Shown here: positions 12,230 to 23,076 of the stretch, in pieces
Position numbering within the stretch: the stretch's first letter is position 1
Layout of the letters: every line of letters begins with the position of its first letter
NCBI GenBank assembly: GCA_963678705.1
Contig: OY783218.1
Span: 6,768,152 to 6,832,151, forward strand
DNA from: Panorpa germanica
Lineage: Eukaryota > Arthropoda > Insecta > Mecoptera > Panorpidae
DNA: 64,000 bases
Direction of reading: 5' to 3'
Translations under genes and position numbers: made by a program
Notes under the pieces: model-generated
Seen by the model: the letters and a program-made list of their open reading frames with translations, nothing else
Databases searched by the model: none
What the model was told of the DNA's origin: nothing

Positions 12230-12783
12230 CAAGCAAAGAGCAAAAATGAAGTGAAAGAGAAGTGGCAGGGTATGTGGAATAATTCTGAGAAAGGAAGAAA
12301 ATTTTTCAGGTTACAGTCTTCGTTGTGCGGACGTCGTTGGTGGTGGAAAGCCCAAGGTCCGAGAAGAGTGTTATCACTTATCTCGAGACTGAGGGTAGAC
12401 CATACAGGGGCATTGGCACATCTGAAAAGAAATCACTTGGTAGAAGAAGATATGTGCAATTGTGGAGAAGGGGTAGCAGATCCAGAACATTTGATCTTCA
12501 AATGTAGAGAAACGGAGGCTTGCAGAAATAATTTGTATAGAGTTTTGGTGAAAAATGGAGTGGAGTTGCCTACGAGTATGGAGGTAATACTAAAATATCC
12601 GAGGTGGCCAGTGTGCCTAGTCATAGACAGGTTATGGCATAAAGCGGGGTTAAAAGTTTAGGTAGAAATAATAATAATGAAATGTAAATAGTTAAAATGT
12701 AAATAAAATAAAGTAAGAAGGGCGAAAAAATGACCGTGGTCCTAAGAAGCCCGTGAAGTATTAATAAAAAATAAATTAAAGAA
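12230..12783 (+). pseudogene. 5'-truncated non-LTR retrotransposon 3' end (family I, CNCGE finger)
   Basis: An open frame at 12251-12661 (136 residues) encodes the extreme C-terminus of a reverse-transcriptase polyprotein: VLSLISRLRVDHTGALAHLK, then a finger CNCGEGVADPEHLIFKC, then a short tail. This resembles regions after RNase H in I/R1/LOA-like elements. The 3' UTR contains GACCGTGGTCCTAAGAAGCC and an A-rich end. A 12-bp repeat TATATATACATA flanks it at 12218-12229 and 12784-12795, a plausible target duplication although of simple sequence. It sits 17 bp from a Helitron end. Confidence 0.75.
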
Positions 12784-13089
12784 TATATATACATATAAGA
12801 CACTGATAGATGACACTCAGATGTTTAACTGTTTTTTTTATAGGTTAACTGTGATAAAGTTAAAATGTTTTACTTATTATATTCAATTTGATTTAATCAT
12901 ATATATTACTTGTCGAGAGAGTTTAGGTGTTTAATATCAACTCAAATGTTTCCTTTACTCATTATTGTATTGTTCCATAGTTGTTTGATGTTGCAACATC
13001 CTAATTGATTAGGTAGATTGTATAATGAGTGGTTTCCAATTAAAATTAATTAGGCGTATTGTCACTTGAAATTGACTAGAAACATACAA

Positions 13090-13290
13090 CATAAATGTAA
13101 TATGCCTGAAGAGTATAAGCACAAATTTGAAAGCAGGGAAAGTCTTACAACCCTTATTGACTTCATCAATGAAACTAATTTAATCTCCTTATTTTAAATA
13201 CCTATAATGTTTATATGTTGTAAATTATGTATTGAATAACTGTCAAAAGTTTATGCACTCAAATACATATTAAAAGAAAAGAAAAATACA
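13090..13290 (+). pseudogene. Non-LTR retrotransposon 3' end (family N)
   Basis: It encodes NMPEEYKHKFESRESL... ending NETNLISLF and a stop, the same C-terminus as the copy at 26985-27390 (NKTNLISLF, stop). The 3' UTR resembles that copy (TTGTAAATTATGTATTG). It is truncated at its 5' end and abuts a family R fragment. Confidence 0.6.
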
Positions 13291-13294
13291 TAAG

Positions 13295-14010
13295 AAAAAC
13301 AGCAATAGAAAAAGACATAAAACACATAAGAAGAACAGCAAGGTTTAGATTGGAAAATGAGGAAAAAGGAAACAGATACTGGGAAAAGAGTGAGGAAAGA
13401 AACCCAGTAAACATTTTGGAGTCACTTTGACATCATATTGAAGATGCGTCATAATTTTTTTGTCATAAAAGAATTCATTTATAGTTCAGTTTCTCACATT
13501 TTTTCATATAAAATGTCTACTTTATCGGCTACAAATGGCGAAATTACTCCACCTGTCGGAATACAAATGAAGATAAAGTTGATGCGAACTATAATTGAAG
13601 TGAAATAGTGATAGAAGCGTCACTAAATAGGGCACTTCACCTAATTGTTTACTGGGAAGTGTAGAATGTGTGGAGCGGAGGACGAAACACTGGAGCACAT
13701 TAAGTTTGAGTGTAAGGAAAAAGTAGCGAGCGAAAGGAATATTGGCCAGCTATTAAAGGGAGGCAGTGAAGGAAAGAGGTGGATGGCGGAAATAGTAAGA
13801 AGGAAAGGAAAAACAGGAGAATAAATAAGCTGGTGGAGAATAATAGAGAGGGTCAAAAGAAGAAGAAGCAGAAAGCACTTTTGGAAGTAGTAAAAGTCTA
13901 GAATATTTTAAGTTTAGTTTTAAGTTTGAATGTATATAGGAATGAAATGTATTAGAAATATAATACTGTAGATTGTAAAGCCGAAAGGCACACACATTTA
14001 ATATATATAA
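13295..14010 (+). pseudogene. Non-LTR 3' end (family R) split by a MITE
   Basis: It encodes KDIKHIRRTARFRLENEEKG followed by NRYWEKSEE up to 13402. The frame is then broken by the 254-bp MITE at 13403-13656 and resumes at CRMCGAEDETLEHIKFECKE, IGQLLKGG and KRWMAEIVRRKGKTGE. The 3' end has TTGTAAAGCCGAAAGGCAC near 13974-13992. Apart from the MITE this is one of the least damaged copies of the family. Its uninterrupted relative at 5945-6345 serves as the pre-insertion site. Confidence 0.75.
13403..13656 (+). mobile_element. CCCAGTAAAC MITE, copy A (254 bp), nested in a retroelement
   Basis: Terminal inverted repeats are CCCAGTAAAC and GTTTACTGGG; there is no coding capacity. The flanks are GAGGAAAGAAA on the left and AAGTGTAGAATG on the right, whereas the uninterrupted family R copy (6.2 kb, minus strand) reads GAGGAAAGAAAGTGTAG. 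The insertion therefore duplicated exactly AA (13401-13402 and 13657-13658). Confidence 0.85.
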
Positions 14011-14125
14011 TATAATATTAAAAGAAAAGAAAACGTGTATGTTAAAATAAGTAACGGTAAAATTTTACGCACAAGTTTATTAATATTTACTTATGAATAT
14101 TGCAAATAACTCTTATCATGTGTAA

Positions 14126-14819
14126 TGCCGGTTTCACACCAGAGAGACAGTTCAATAAAACAAGAACAAAAACTTGTTTTTCTGAACAAAAACAACAATG
14201 TTTACACCAAACAGACACTTCTTAAAACATTTTTGTCTTTAAAAATTGTTTTAGTAAACAAAACACATTCCCATCTGAAGTCGTTAAGATCAAGGGAAAA
14301 CACGTTTGTTGTTGTTTTTTAGTTTGTTGGTTTGACCACGCAGTTTTGTTTTTTGTGAATATTTACGCTTGTCAGTTCCCAGTAAACATTTTGGAGTCAC
14401 TTTGACATCATATTGAAGATGCGTCATGATTTTTTTGTCATAAAAGAGTTCATTTATAGTTCAGATTCTCACATTTTTTCATATAAAATGTCTACTTTAT
14501 CGGCTACAGATTTCGAAATTACTCCACCTGTCGGAATACAAATGAAGATAAAGTTGATGCGAACTATAATTGAAGTGAAATAGTGATAGAAACGTCACTA
14601 AATAGGGCACTTCACCAAATTGTTTACTGGGTTGTTGTTTATCATCTTTATAATTTTTATATGACACAGAAAAACATTAAAGACAAAACCAGTCTGTTCA
14701 GTATGAACAGTCTATTTTCGAAAAACAGAACTGTTTTAAAATAAAACAAAAGATGTTTTTGTTTCGTTTTTTTGACAACAAAACTGTTTTCAAACTGTTT
14801 CTCTGGTGTGAAACCGGCA
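14126..14819. mobile_element. PIF/Harbinger-like MITE, itself interrupted by another MITE
   Basis: Terminal inverted repeats of 27 bp with one mismatch begin TGCCGGTTTCACACCAGAGA. TAA flanks both sides (14123-14125 and 14820-14822), a 3-bp duplication of the kind made by PIF/Harbinger elements. The interior is rich in AACAAAAAC and its complement. Without the nested 254-bp MITE the element is about 438 bp. A decayed relative is at 8603-8965. It encodes no transposase. Confidence 0.75.
14378..14631 (+). mobile_element. CCCAGTAAAC MITE, copy B (254 bp), nested in a MITE
   Basis: Same length, ends and interior as copy A. The flanks are GCTTGTCAGTT and TTGTTGTTTATC. The empty relative near 8.8 kb reads GCTTGTCAGTTGTTGTTTA, so TT was duplicated (14376-14377 and 14632-14633). 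This is a second, independent case of a 2-bp duplication for the family. Confidence 0.85.
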
Positions 14820-15023
14820 TAAGATAGTTAGACCGTATACTCCAACACTCGGAATACCGGAAATACAATATACTTTATTCCATGACTAAATAGATCTTAT
14901 AAGTAGCCTTAAGTTCATTTTCCTAAATAAAGAAAAATAGCATTCGTATGTTTTACTATACTTAGAATATGAAGTTAGAATATAAACTTGTTTCTAACAT
15001 CAAATTATTCATTCTATCCGCTT

Positions 15024-15127
15024 TACAAATAAACCTGTTATAAAATTTATACCAGGTATAAAGCCCGTCCGGACAGGCTTATTATCAGTTTAAACCTGGT
15101 ATAAATTTTATAACATGTTTATTTGTA
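15024..15127. repeat. 104-nt near-perfect hairpin just upstream of a Beat exon
   Basis: The arms are 15024-15062 (TACAAATAAACCTGTTATAA onward) and 15089-15127. They are complementary over about 39 bp with two or three mismatches. The loop itself contains a near-palindrome, AAGCCCGTCCGGACAGGCTT. The structure ends about 100 bp before the acceptor at 15228-15229. It could be a very short foldback MITE. Confidence 0.75.
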
Positions 15128-15229
15128 GGGCTGTGTCAGTTTAGGAAACGCTGGTACATTTGTTATAAAATAATATTTTTACACAAAACAAAAAAGAGAA
15201 AATAATAAATTCTTTTTATTTGTTTACAG

Positions 15230-15363
15230 AACCACCCCGTCACAATCCTGTTATTGTAGGGGTGCGACCCCGTTACAAGCCGGGAGACATCTTGCGTGGC
15301 AATTGTACTTCAAAGCATTCCAGACCAGCCGCCAATCTCACCTGGCAGATTAATGGACAGCAG
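15230..15363 (+). CDS. beat: Beaten path-like protein, internal exon (first half of Ig-like domain 2)
   Basis: Internal exon of a Beat family protein. The family comprises secreted or membrane-attached Ig-superfamily proteins that act in insect axon guidance and partner with Sidestep-type receptors. The acceptor is pyrimidine-rich and ends TTTACAG; the donor is CAG|GTATGT. The exon starts with the last two bases of a split codon and then reads 44 codons, ending on a complete codon (phase 0). Visible residues include YKPGDILRGNCTS, with the first Ig cysteine at codon 25, and AANLTWQING, with the Ig tryptophan at codon 38. C-x12-W is the normal Ig spacing. N-x-S/T sites fall at NCT and NLT. The YKPGD..NCTS..S.PAANLTW pattern is what identifies the family. 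The preceding exon, with signal peptide and first Ig domain, is not seen. The Beat subfamily cannot be assigned with confidence. Confidence 0.9.
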
Positions 15364-15654
15364 GTATGTGCACATTAAAACAAATATATATAAATATAAA
15401 AAATCTACCTCTGTTGAATATTAAAGGCTCGCAGTCATATTATTAATTTAAATAATTTGCTTTTCTCTTTAATGTGAACGGTATAGTAGAAACAAATAAC
15501 TCACTGAGCTTTTGTGCTTTAAAATTTAAAGCCCATGAGTAATTAAATAATCATTATCCGTTCTATCAAAATGGCTTTGTCTTTTCTTAATACTTATTCA
15601 ACTTTATCAACTACATCATCTTTAGCAAGTTGTTAGCATTGGTATATAAATATT

Positions 15655-16620
15655 TAAAATTATCATACTAAAATTATATACTTATTTGCCTTGACTTTCT
15701 TTCGTCATAGCCACTATCAAACATTTTTTATACATCTTTTATAATTTATAATTCAATTTTACAAATTTCTAAATATTTCAATAATTCACTAATTCATTTT
15801 GAATCACTTAACAAAAATTTAGTATTAACTGGAAAAGTTTTAATCACATCTAATATATCACTATTCAATTTTGATCTTTTTAAACTATAATTTATGCATT
15901 CAAATATAATATGATCCAAAGTTCCTTCTTCACCACATTGACATCTATCGTCGGATTTAGTATTAATTTTGTACAGGTGAGCTGGATTTTTGCAATGATA
16001 ACTTTTGATTCTGATTATAGTTGATATAATTTTGCCAGACTCATTTCTAAACCATCTTTTCTTACTTAAATTTGATGTAACATATAATAATCTCTTCCTT
16101 TTAACTGACCTTTGTTAATGAAATCTGTGTTTCTCAAATTGAAGTTTATTTTTTTGATTATATTAAAAATTTCATATGAAGGTAATTTCACTTTCATCTC
16201 AATTTCTAAATTTATTGATTCCTTTGCCAATTTATCCGCAATTTCGTTTCCTCTTATTCCACAATGTCCTGGTATCCACATCAATTTTATGGTATTATTC
16301 ATATTTATTATATTGAAATACATCTCCTTAATTTTGCATGTCAAAATATCATTATTTGATTTCTTATCATTAGAACTTAAATTTTTTAAAACACTTAAAG
16401 AATCCGTTATTATTATAATTTTATTATTGTTGATATTTTCATTAATTTCCAATGCTTTTAATAATGCTAATTTTTCACCAGTATAATATATCTTAAATTA
16501 TATTTATAATATCTTAAATTTATTTGTTCATATACAGCAAATCCTGCTTTATTTCTTTCTAAATCAATGGATGCATCTGTATATATTATTTTTCTAAAAT
16601 TTGTAATAAATTGATGCATT
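15655..16620 (-). pseudogene. Non-LTR retrotransposon 3' part with RNase H domain (family L)
   Basis: On the minus strand, degraded sequence keeps all landmarks of an RNase H domain: YTDASIDLERNKAGFAVYE (about 16610-16530), GEKLALLKALEI (acidic residue), ITDSLSVLKNL and WIPGHCGIRGNEIADKLAKE. The last two lie in the open frame 16066-16452. Downstream of RNase H the region continues in other frames to a cysteine finger and a tail matching the copy at 40010-40660. A frameshift separates the first catalytic Asp from the main frame, so the copy is dead. It lies 0.3-1.3 kb 3' of the first Beat exon and antisense to the gene. Confidence 0.8.
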
Positions 16621-16680
16621 AGTTTAAAAAAAAATTAATTATTTATCGCATTATTAAATGATTTTGACAATAATTTTGTG

Positions 16681-16682
<2 letters not shown>

Positions 16683-16747
<65 letters not shown>
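16683..16747. repeat. (TA)n microsatellite
   Basis: About 65 bp of nearly pure TA dinucleotide repeat next to the 5' edge of the family L fragment. Confidence 0.95.
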
Positions 16748-16749
<2 letters not shown>

Positions 16750-18079
16750 ATAGGTTTAATTAATGATTCAAAAGGAATAGAGTATATAAGAGATTTGGAC
16801 ATACTAAAATTAATATATAAAACTTCTTATATACTTCTTAGATAAAGTATTTAGCATATATCAACATAATTGTTCCAATCCCTATTGCTGCATGCACCTT
16901 TTCCCTCGCTTTTTTCACTTGCAATTTTAATTCGAAAAATCTAGCCATTGGACGCTTACTATATTAGTACATGATGTATTTAACTTTCTATACAATAAAA
17001 ACAAACATGTGCAAAACACATTAAAAGTAACGCTTAAGTAACTATAATATTGTTATCAAGGAGTGTACAACTAGTAAAGTTGGTGATATTTTATATTTAG
17101 CATCATTTTCACTTGGGATTTCATAGTATGTGTGTAACATGTATAATCTAACAGCGTGTAATTATTTGGGGCTGGTGCGTAGGTATTCATATAATGCTGA
17201 CATGCAAAAACAAAACTTTAGTGGGGTACATACGACGTGAAATAATATGCAATGATTTTTAAGTTGATAAACAAGAGATATTGAATAATGGTCAAAAACT
17301 TGCAGTGTTCTTAATAGCTATATATACGTAGTGGGTGTATTTATATTTTCTATTTATTTTAAATCTTTTATTTAATCTGCACAGCACGAATATTGTATTA
17401 CACTAACGTCAAGCTAACTATCGTGGAAGACACGTCCGCATTTTGTGGGGGTAAAAGCTCCCAAAAAGCTCTGCGGGACTCCATGTTACTTAAGTAGAAA
17501 CCATTCCTCCCGAGAACGTAACCAATGCTTCTATTGCCTATAGTGAAGAACACCGCTACCAACTATACAACTTCTAAACTATAGCATGTATACTGGGTGA
17601 CTCAGAAACCACATGTCAAACAAAAATTATAAAAAAGGAATTATATTCTAGTTGCAAGAATAGCTTTTTTTAAATTTATTTATATTGCCATCTTTCATAT
17701 AGTTGACAATTGGTTTTCAATAAAATTCAACTTGCACTATATCTATTTATTCTATCATTTAATTAATGCCTAAGACGTCTTCTCTTCCGTCTTCTATTAG
17801 CTTGGTCATATTTCACCGTCCGAGTTTTAATTTCTTCTCTCACTGTGTTGGCAGATATGTTTTTAAAGGAAATCTTAGTAAAATCTCAATGCTGGAGTTA
17901 TAATTGTACGGCATATGGCGTAATCGTTTCTAACATACGTTTTAGTTTTATGTATTAATTTTTATAAGTATGTGCATACTCCAACTTTCTAAAACTTAAC
18001 ATAAATATAAAACATGACAATTACAACTTAATTGTGTTTTGTTCATGAACATTTCGAAGGTACTTTGATAAATCAGTCA
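16748..18079. other. Intron sequence without recognised elements
   Basis: Part of the 21-kb Beat intron. A less A+T-rich patch at 17410-17560 has no frame or copy in the window. Confidence 0.5.
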
Positions 18080-18535
18080 TTTTTTTTTTAAGAAGCACTT
18101 TATTTCTCTATCAAAGATATTTTTTTCGGAAAAAAAACTTTATTTATCAAGCTCGAAAAATTTAGTCCAGTGTTTTTCCAAATTTTTAATTCGTTCCAAA
18201 TTATAAGTTTTCTCAAGGTCCTCAAAATAGGCGTTTGTTTCAGTTAGTTCAGTGATGATCTTTTTGTTAGACCCAAATCTCTTATGGCGCAGCCTTTTCT
18301 TCAGGTTTGGAAACAGGAAATAGTCGCAGGGGGTAAAATCTAGCAGTTCATAGCCCAATTTATGGATTTTTGCCATGGTGACTACACACTTATCTAGCAA
18401 TCGTGGCATCCATCGCGCAGATAGCTGTTTTCAATGGATGTCAAACACAAATTAAATGATGCTGCTTGCGCAAAATTGGACAGTAGTCTATTAATAGATG
18501 GCAGTTGATAAGAGCTGCGCGGGAAATTTAAAAAG
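18080..18535 (-). pseudogene. Mariner-derived non-autonomous element, copy B
   Basis: The minus-strand frame 18140-18409 encodes a mariner transposase C-terminus: MAKIHKLGYELLDFTPCDYF, then LFPNLKKRLRHKRFGSNKK and a C-terminal ...LEKHWTKFFEL. The other terminus (about 18480-18535) has CTATTAATAGATGGCAGTTG and GCTGCGCGGGAAATTT, as in copies A and D. DNA-binding and most catalytic coding sequence is missing between the 5' terminus and the MAKIHK segment. Copy D shows the same junction. Confidence 0.8.
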
Positions 18536-19680
18536 ACAGTTGAAAGAGCTTGCTTAGTGCAATGACAGTGAATTTATAGTAATTTATTCACAGATGTGGG
18601 GGAATTAACTGCATAAAAGATGAAATGGAATATATCTAGTTACTGTTGTAACCTTTAATTTCGTTCACTGGTGATAGGATGGCTATCATGAATTTAAAGT
18701 TAGAATAATAACAAAATGGCAAAAAATAATAACAAATATATCATAATTTCCATAAGTTACTGCTAAAGATTTGAACAATTACACTATTTAGCTAATACTA
18801 TTCTTTAACAATAAAATTAAAACTTAAAATGGAAACAGTAAACATCTTTTAATTCTCTGATTTTTAAAGTTTCTCATAAATATCTGACAATAATAAAATA
18901 TGGATTTACATTCGAGGACTGCACATTCAAAGTATAATCAGTTTCAATATTATCTTATTTCAATCACCCTGCATCTATCTACATAAAACACTATACGAAG
19001 AAGAGGTGTGTTGTAAAACAAAGAGAAAATGAGAAACTGGAATAATGACGCATGTTTATACTTATATATTGGCTGTTTTAATTAAATACTTCGTATAGTG
19101 AGACTAGAAAAAGAAAAAGAAAACGAAAACGAACGCCTTTACTTTATAGATAAAGTTAAACGAATGATTAAAACAGCAAAAGACTCATAAACACGGTGTT
19201 ACGGTATTTAACATAAAATATGGGACTCGTCTTATATTTTTATTTGTTCAGGATCTCATATAAATGGTAATTACGAAAACTACGAGTATGTGATACTTCA
19301 CAACGACACTTGTTTGTATTATGTACAAGTAAATACAATTAATTTATGGCAAATATTTAAACTTAGGATAAATATTAGTTAGTTATGTTGAACAATATTT
19401 CATTGTCTTAAACTTAACGATATTTATTGTTTGAACTAGTAAATTACTAGTTTTATATGTATTATATTTTATTTTATTGCATATGTCTTTTTGGCCTTAC
19501 AATCTTTTTACAAATAATTCTCATTACATTCTCTAATTTAACAAATTTAAAATCTAATTCCATTCATTCTTAAAAATCTGTCTCCTTTATCTTCGTTCAC
19601 TCTACTCTTCCTTCCCTTTTCTTTGCCATATCTCCTCCCGGCCTAATCGACTTTCAATTTCATCCTGACATCTACTCTTA

Positions 19681-20211
19681 GGCCCACCGCACACGAGGCG
19701 ACTGGTTGCAAACCTTAGCCCCGAATCTGCCCGAACTGAATGAGAATGGAATTGTGTATACGAGTGAGAGAACGAACGTGTATACGAGTGAGATAAAACA
19801 CCACGTACGAGCGAAGCTAAACCGGTAGTCGAGCCGTGTATTGTGACTCTATAGAATTTTTGTTAATAGTTTTTTAGTTTAGTCGTTTTCTTTTTTTAAT
19901 AATAATTCATGGGCTTCCTAGGACCATGGTCCATTGTGCCATATTTGATTGTATGTATGTATTTAAATACTTTTGAATAGTATTCGTACACATCTCTGTT
20001 GATGATGTCATCATCAAAAGGATGCTCTGAGACTGAGAAATAGACTCGCTGCAAACGTATTCAAAACTAGTTTAGTTACGTTCGTGCCGTGTGTTTTATC
20101 TCACTCGTATACACGTTCGTTCTCTCACTAATAACACAGCTCCATTCTCATTCGGCTCGGGCAGATTCGGGGCTAAGGTTTGCAACCAGTTGCCTCGTGT
20201 GCGGACGCCCT
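19681..20211. mobile_element. PIF/Harbinger-like foldback MITE (~530 bp, ~120-bp arms)
   Basis: The left arm starts GGCCCACCGCACACGAGGCG; the right arm ends CGCCTCGTGTGCGG-like as TGCCTCGTGTGCGGACGCCC. Arms of about 120 bp (19681-19800, 20092-20211) are inverted copies with scattered mismatches. TTA lies on both sides (19678-19680; 20212-20214). Comparison with the empty relative (ACTCTTAATGTGTTCTA near 33.4 kb) supports an insertion with a 2-3 bp duplication. The middle holds an older retroelement 3' end at 19880-19940. Confidence 0.75.
19880..19940 (-). repeat. Short 3' terminus like family I, inside the MITE
   Basis: The + strand reads TTAATAATAATTCATGGGCT and then TCCTAGGACCATGGTC. This is the reverse complement of the 3' ends at 12720-12770 and 54233-54295 (GACCGTGGTCCTAAGAAGCC). 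It is a nested fragment within the Harbinger-like MITE. Confidence 0.5.
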
Positions 20212-20484
20212 TTATGTGTTCTAAATTGTTCTCTTCTTTCCCACACATCCTGCCTACTTTCCCTTCTTCCATTCCACTATATGTATCATGTATTACGTTA
20301 CATCCTCCCCTGTTCTTATATCCTCCATTCTTCTGTCTTTTACCTCCTTCATCCATTTCACTCCATTCACCCTCCTTTTCCTTTCCTGTTACACGTATTC
20401 TTTATATGTTCAAGCGTTTCCTCTTCTCGTCGTTAAAACGGTAGCATTAGAAGCATCTAGATGTAACAGCCTAGGTATATAGAG

Positions 20485-23076
20485 TTTTCATTTCCGTGTA
20501 CACATTTACTGTCCGGTATGGTACAAGCACAATTTTATTATAGGAGATCAAAGTTAAAAAAAAAAATGTTTCAACAAAATTAATTTGAAACATGAGTCTT
20601 TTTTTAGGTTATATTCTAACCTTGCCACATTAAGTAAATTTTAAATGAATCCACTTTACCTAGGAATTACTTTTTGGAACGCGGAAGGCCCATCATCTGC
20701 AGTCGCTTCCGCCACGTTCTCTCCCTTTCCTTGCCCCGGACAACATTCTGTGTAACCCATGTTGTTTTTTATGTCCGGAATATAAAAAGCCATTTTGTGA
20801 ACATCGTACCCCAGGGTTCTAACAGCTGTTGAGTATTTTTTAAGCGTTAAATGGTTGAACTTGAAATAATATTGTAATGTTTTTATTTAAAAGATAAAAC
20901 ATAAAACCAAAACGCGAACTAACATTGGCGAAAACATTATTTTTTATTAGTTTTAACCTTAACCTTAAATATATATTATTTTAAGTGAAATAAAACCACT
21001 TTATAGTTACCTTATTATATAACATTGTCTCATATATCTTTCACATATTATATAAATGATATGATATGTAAGTGTCCCTTTGTGTGACGTTTCTATCACT
21101 ATCACTATTGCACTTCAATTATAGTTCGCATCAACTTTATCTTCATTTGCATTCCGACAGGTGGAGTGGTTTCACCAATTGTATTCGATAAAATAGACAT
21201 TTCATATGAACGACTGTGAGAAACTGAACTGTAAATGAACTCTTTCATAACAAAAAAATCATACGCATCTTCAATATGATGGCAAAGTGACTCCAAACCC
21301 AGTTCTTTTGATCAGCTGGAAATGGACAAACCTTGGTTTTCATCATACTCTTAGCTGCAGCGGCGATATTTTTACTAACTTATCTAAAAGGCACGAATTT
21401 ATCGATTAAGTTAACTATATCCGTTAAGCCAAGAAGGTGCTTGATGATGACCAACAGCAGTACAAACATTACGAACCGTCTCTGCGATACCTTTTCAATA
21501 TTTGTAATTAATTTTTACTACTTCAAGTCGATATGCGAGTGTGTATCGAGCCATATCTGAAAACCTCCTAGTTTTTACTTGTCCAATGTTATCGCAATGA
21601 CGACTATATTTTGACAGCTCAAAATTGGTGCTAAATTTAAAATGACACCTGTTGTTGAAAGACCTTTACATACCATATAAGGTCGATTTTATAAAAAAAA
21701 TCAGAATAGGGCTCTAAATGTCTTAAATATTATCTTACATTAATTAGTCTGCGGTATAGTTTACAAACTTAATTGTATAATTTTGGTGCCTGCATGCTTC
21801 TTTGATTAAATTCAAATCGTACAAGCATAATTTTTTTTAAATTGACCACGCCATTGTAAGACCGTAATTTTAACACGGAGAATATAATTTGTATGAGAAT
21901 TTTTTTCTTTAAATTCCAAACGTAATGCAGTTGTAAAAATCGTATTCACAAAACTCATAAAAAGAATGAAAATTATTGATCACGTCGTTATCGAGATTTT
22001 ACAATTTAAAATGTAAATTTTTCAATTAATTTGAGAGGTTAACCGAACAGTGCTAGTGATGTGGCAACAGCGCTTTTATATTGCTAATAAATAAGCGTGG
22101 TTGTTGGTTATGTCTGCAATGTGTTACGGCGATTAACAGCCTGCGTTGTTGCCACGTTTATTTTTGTATTACTAAGGATTTGTGTATAGAAGTACGTGTT
22201 GATGCTATTCGATTCGTTTGAGAGTATACAAACGTTTTTAGCTTGGTCTAACTTATATTCGTCGTGCACTAAGCTATACTTTTGATTCAGACTGTTCAGT
22301 CAACTAATTAAATAGAAATAAATATTCTAACATTTTCACAGAATTAAGTAAAACATTTTTCGGTTTATCTTTGTGTATTTTGTATGTATGTGTGTGTTAA
22401 CTAATTTTTCACGTTTATAAGATAAAGTATTCATCGACTTCTAATTAACATTTAAATATGGTGGACTACAATAGAACCCGTTTATTTCCGTCTAATGATT
22501 CATTTCCATCTAGATTACAAAGTAATTAATATTCAAATAATGTAATTAGAGAAATGCGCCTACGTACTCCTCGTATTATTACTAGAAGGAAGATAGAAGC
22601 AAAAATAAACGTTAATGAGAAAGATAGATTAAGATTAAAAGAGATAGAATATGTTGAAAAGAGAGAAAAAAAGAGCGAACAGTTAGTATTCGAGATAGTT
22701 ATGTGTAAGGGTATTAACGCGTTTAGGAAATTGGATGGAATTGTATTTTGGCATTTAGATGATTTATTGAACTTAACAAAAATATTTTTGTTTTTCGTAT
22801 TTAGTATAAAATTCGTTGCAATTGAATTATAATTGCTGCAATAAGTAATTGCAAAAAATAGCAGATAAATTTCTGATTGCAAATTTTGTTTCCCAGATGT
22901 ATTGTTGGAACTAGTTTGACCTGACACACAGTAGTTTAAAATAAGAATCTAGCTGGACAAAACTAAAATGTGAAATTGTTTTAACGCTCCAGCCACTCAG
23001 CGTTTCTTGTATTATAATGGAATTTAGTACATTTTTTGCTTGATTAATTGATAGATAATAATTTATTTTAAATTTT
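20485..23076. other. Intron sequence, mostly unassigned
   Basis: Apart from MITE copy D (21078-21301), nothing is assigned. Overlapping sense and antisense frames at 22526-22927 are low-complexity and show no family pattern. Confidence 0.5.
21078..21301 (-). mobile_element. CCCAGTAAAC MITE, copy D (ends lost)
   Basis: Reverse-complement match to copies A and B: ATAGTTCGCATCAACTTTAT, AATAGACATTTCATATGAA and ACGCATCTTCAATATGATGG. The outer TIRs are truncated. It supports the family reaching at least four copies in the window. Confidence 0.7.

Larger units (their letters stand above)
19470..20480 (-). pseudogene. Decayed family R-like non-LTR 3' end split by a Harbinger-like MITE
   Basis: Pyrimidine-rich on the + strand. 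The 3' end (19480-19500) resembles the family R terminus (GGCCTTACAATCTTTTTACA). The minus strand reads MCGKEENNLEH..., a relic of the C-x2-C finger, beyond the inserted MITE. A sister copy at 33150-33870 lacks that MITE and serves as the empty site. Many stops are present. Confidence 0.6.

Noticed and set aside
20089-20482. Four overlapping + frames
   Set aside because: They cross the arm of a Harbinger-like MITE and the pyrimidine-rich complement of a retroelement; none is a gene.
21333-21560. 75-codon + frame starting with a hydrophobic stretch
   Set aside because: It looks like a signal peptide, but there is no family pattern. The minus strand hints at a decayed transposase too weak to name.
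22526-22927. Overlapping sense and antisense frames of 92 and 133 codons
   Set aside because: Both are driven by A+T composition and low complexity, and neither shows a family pattern.
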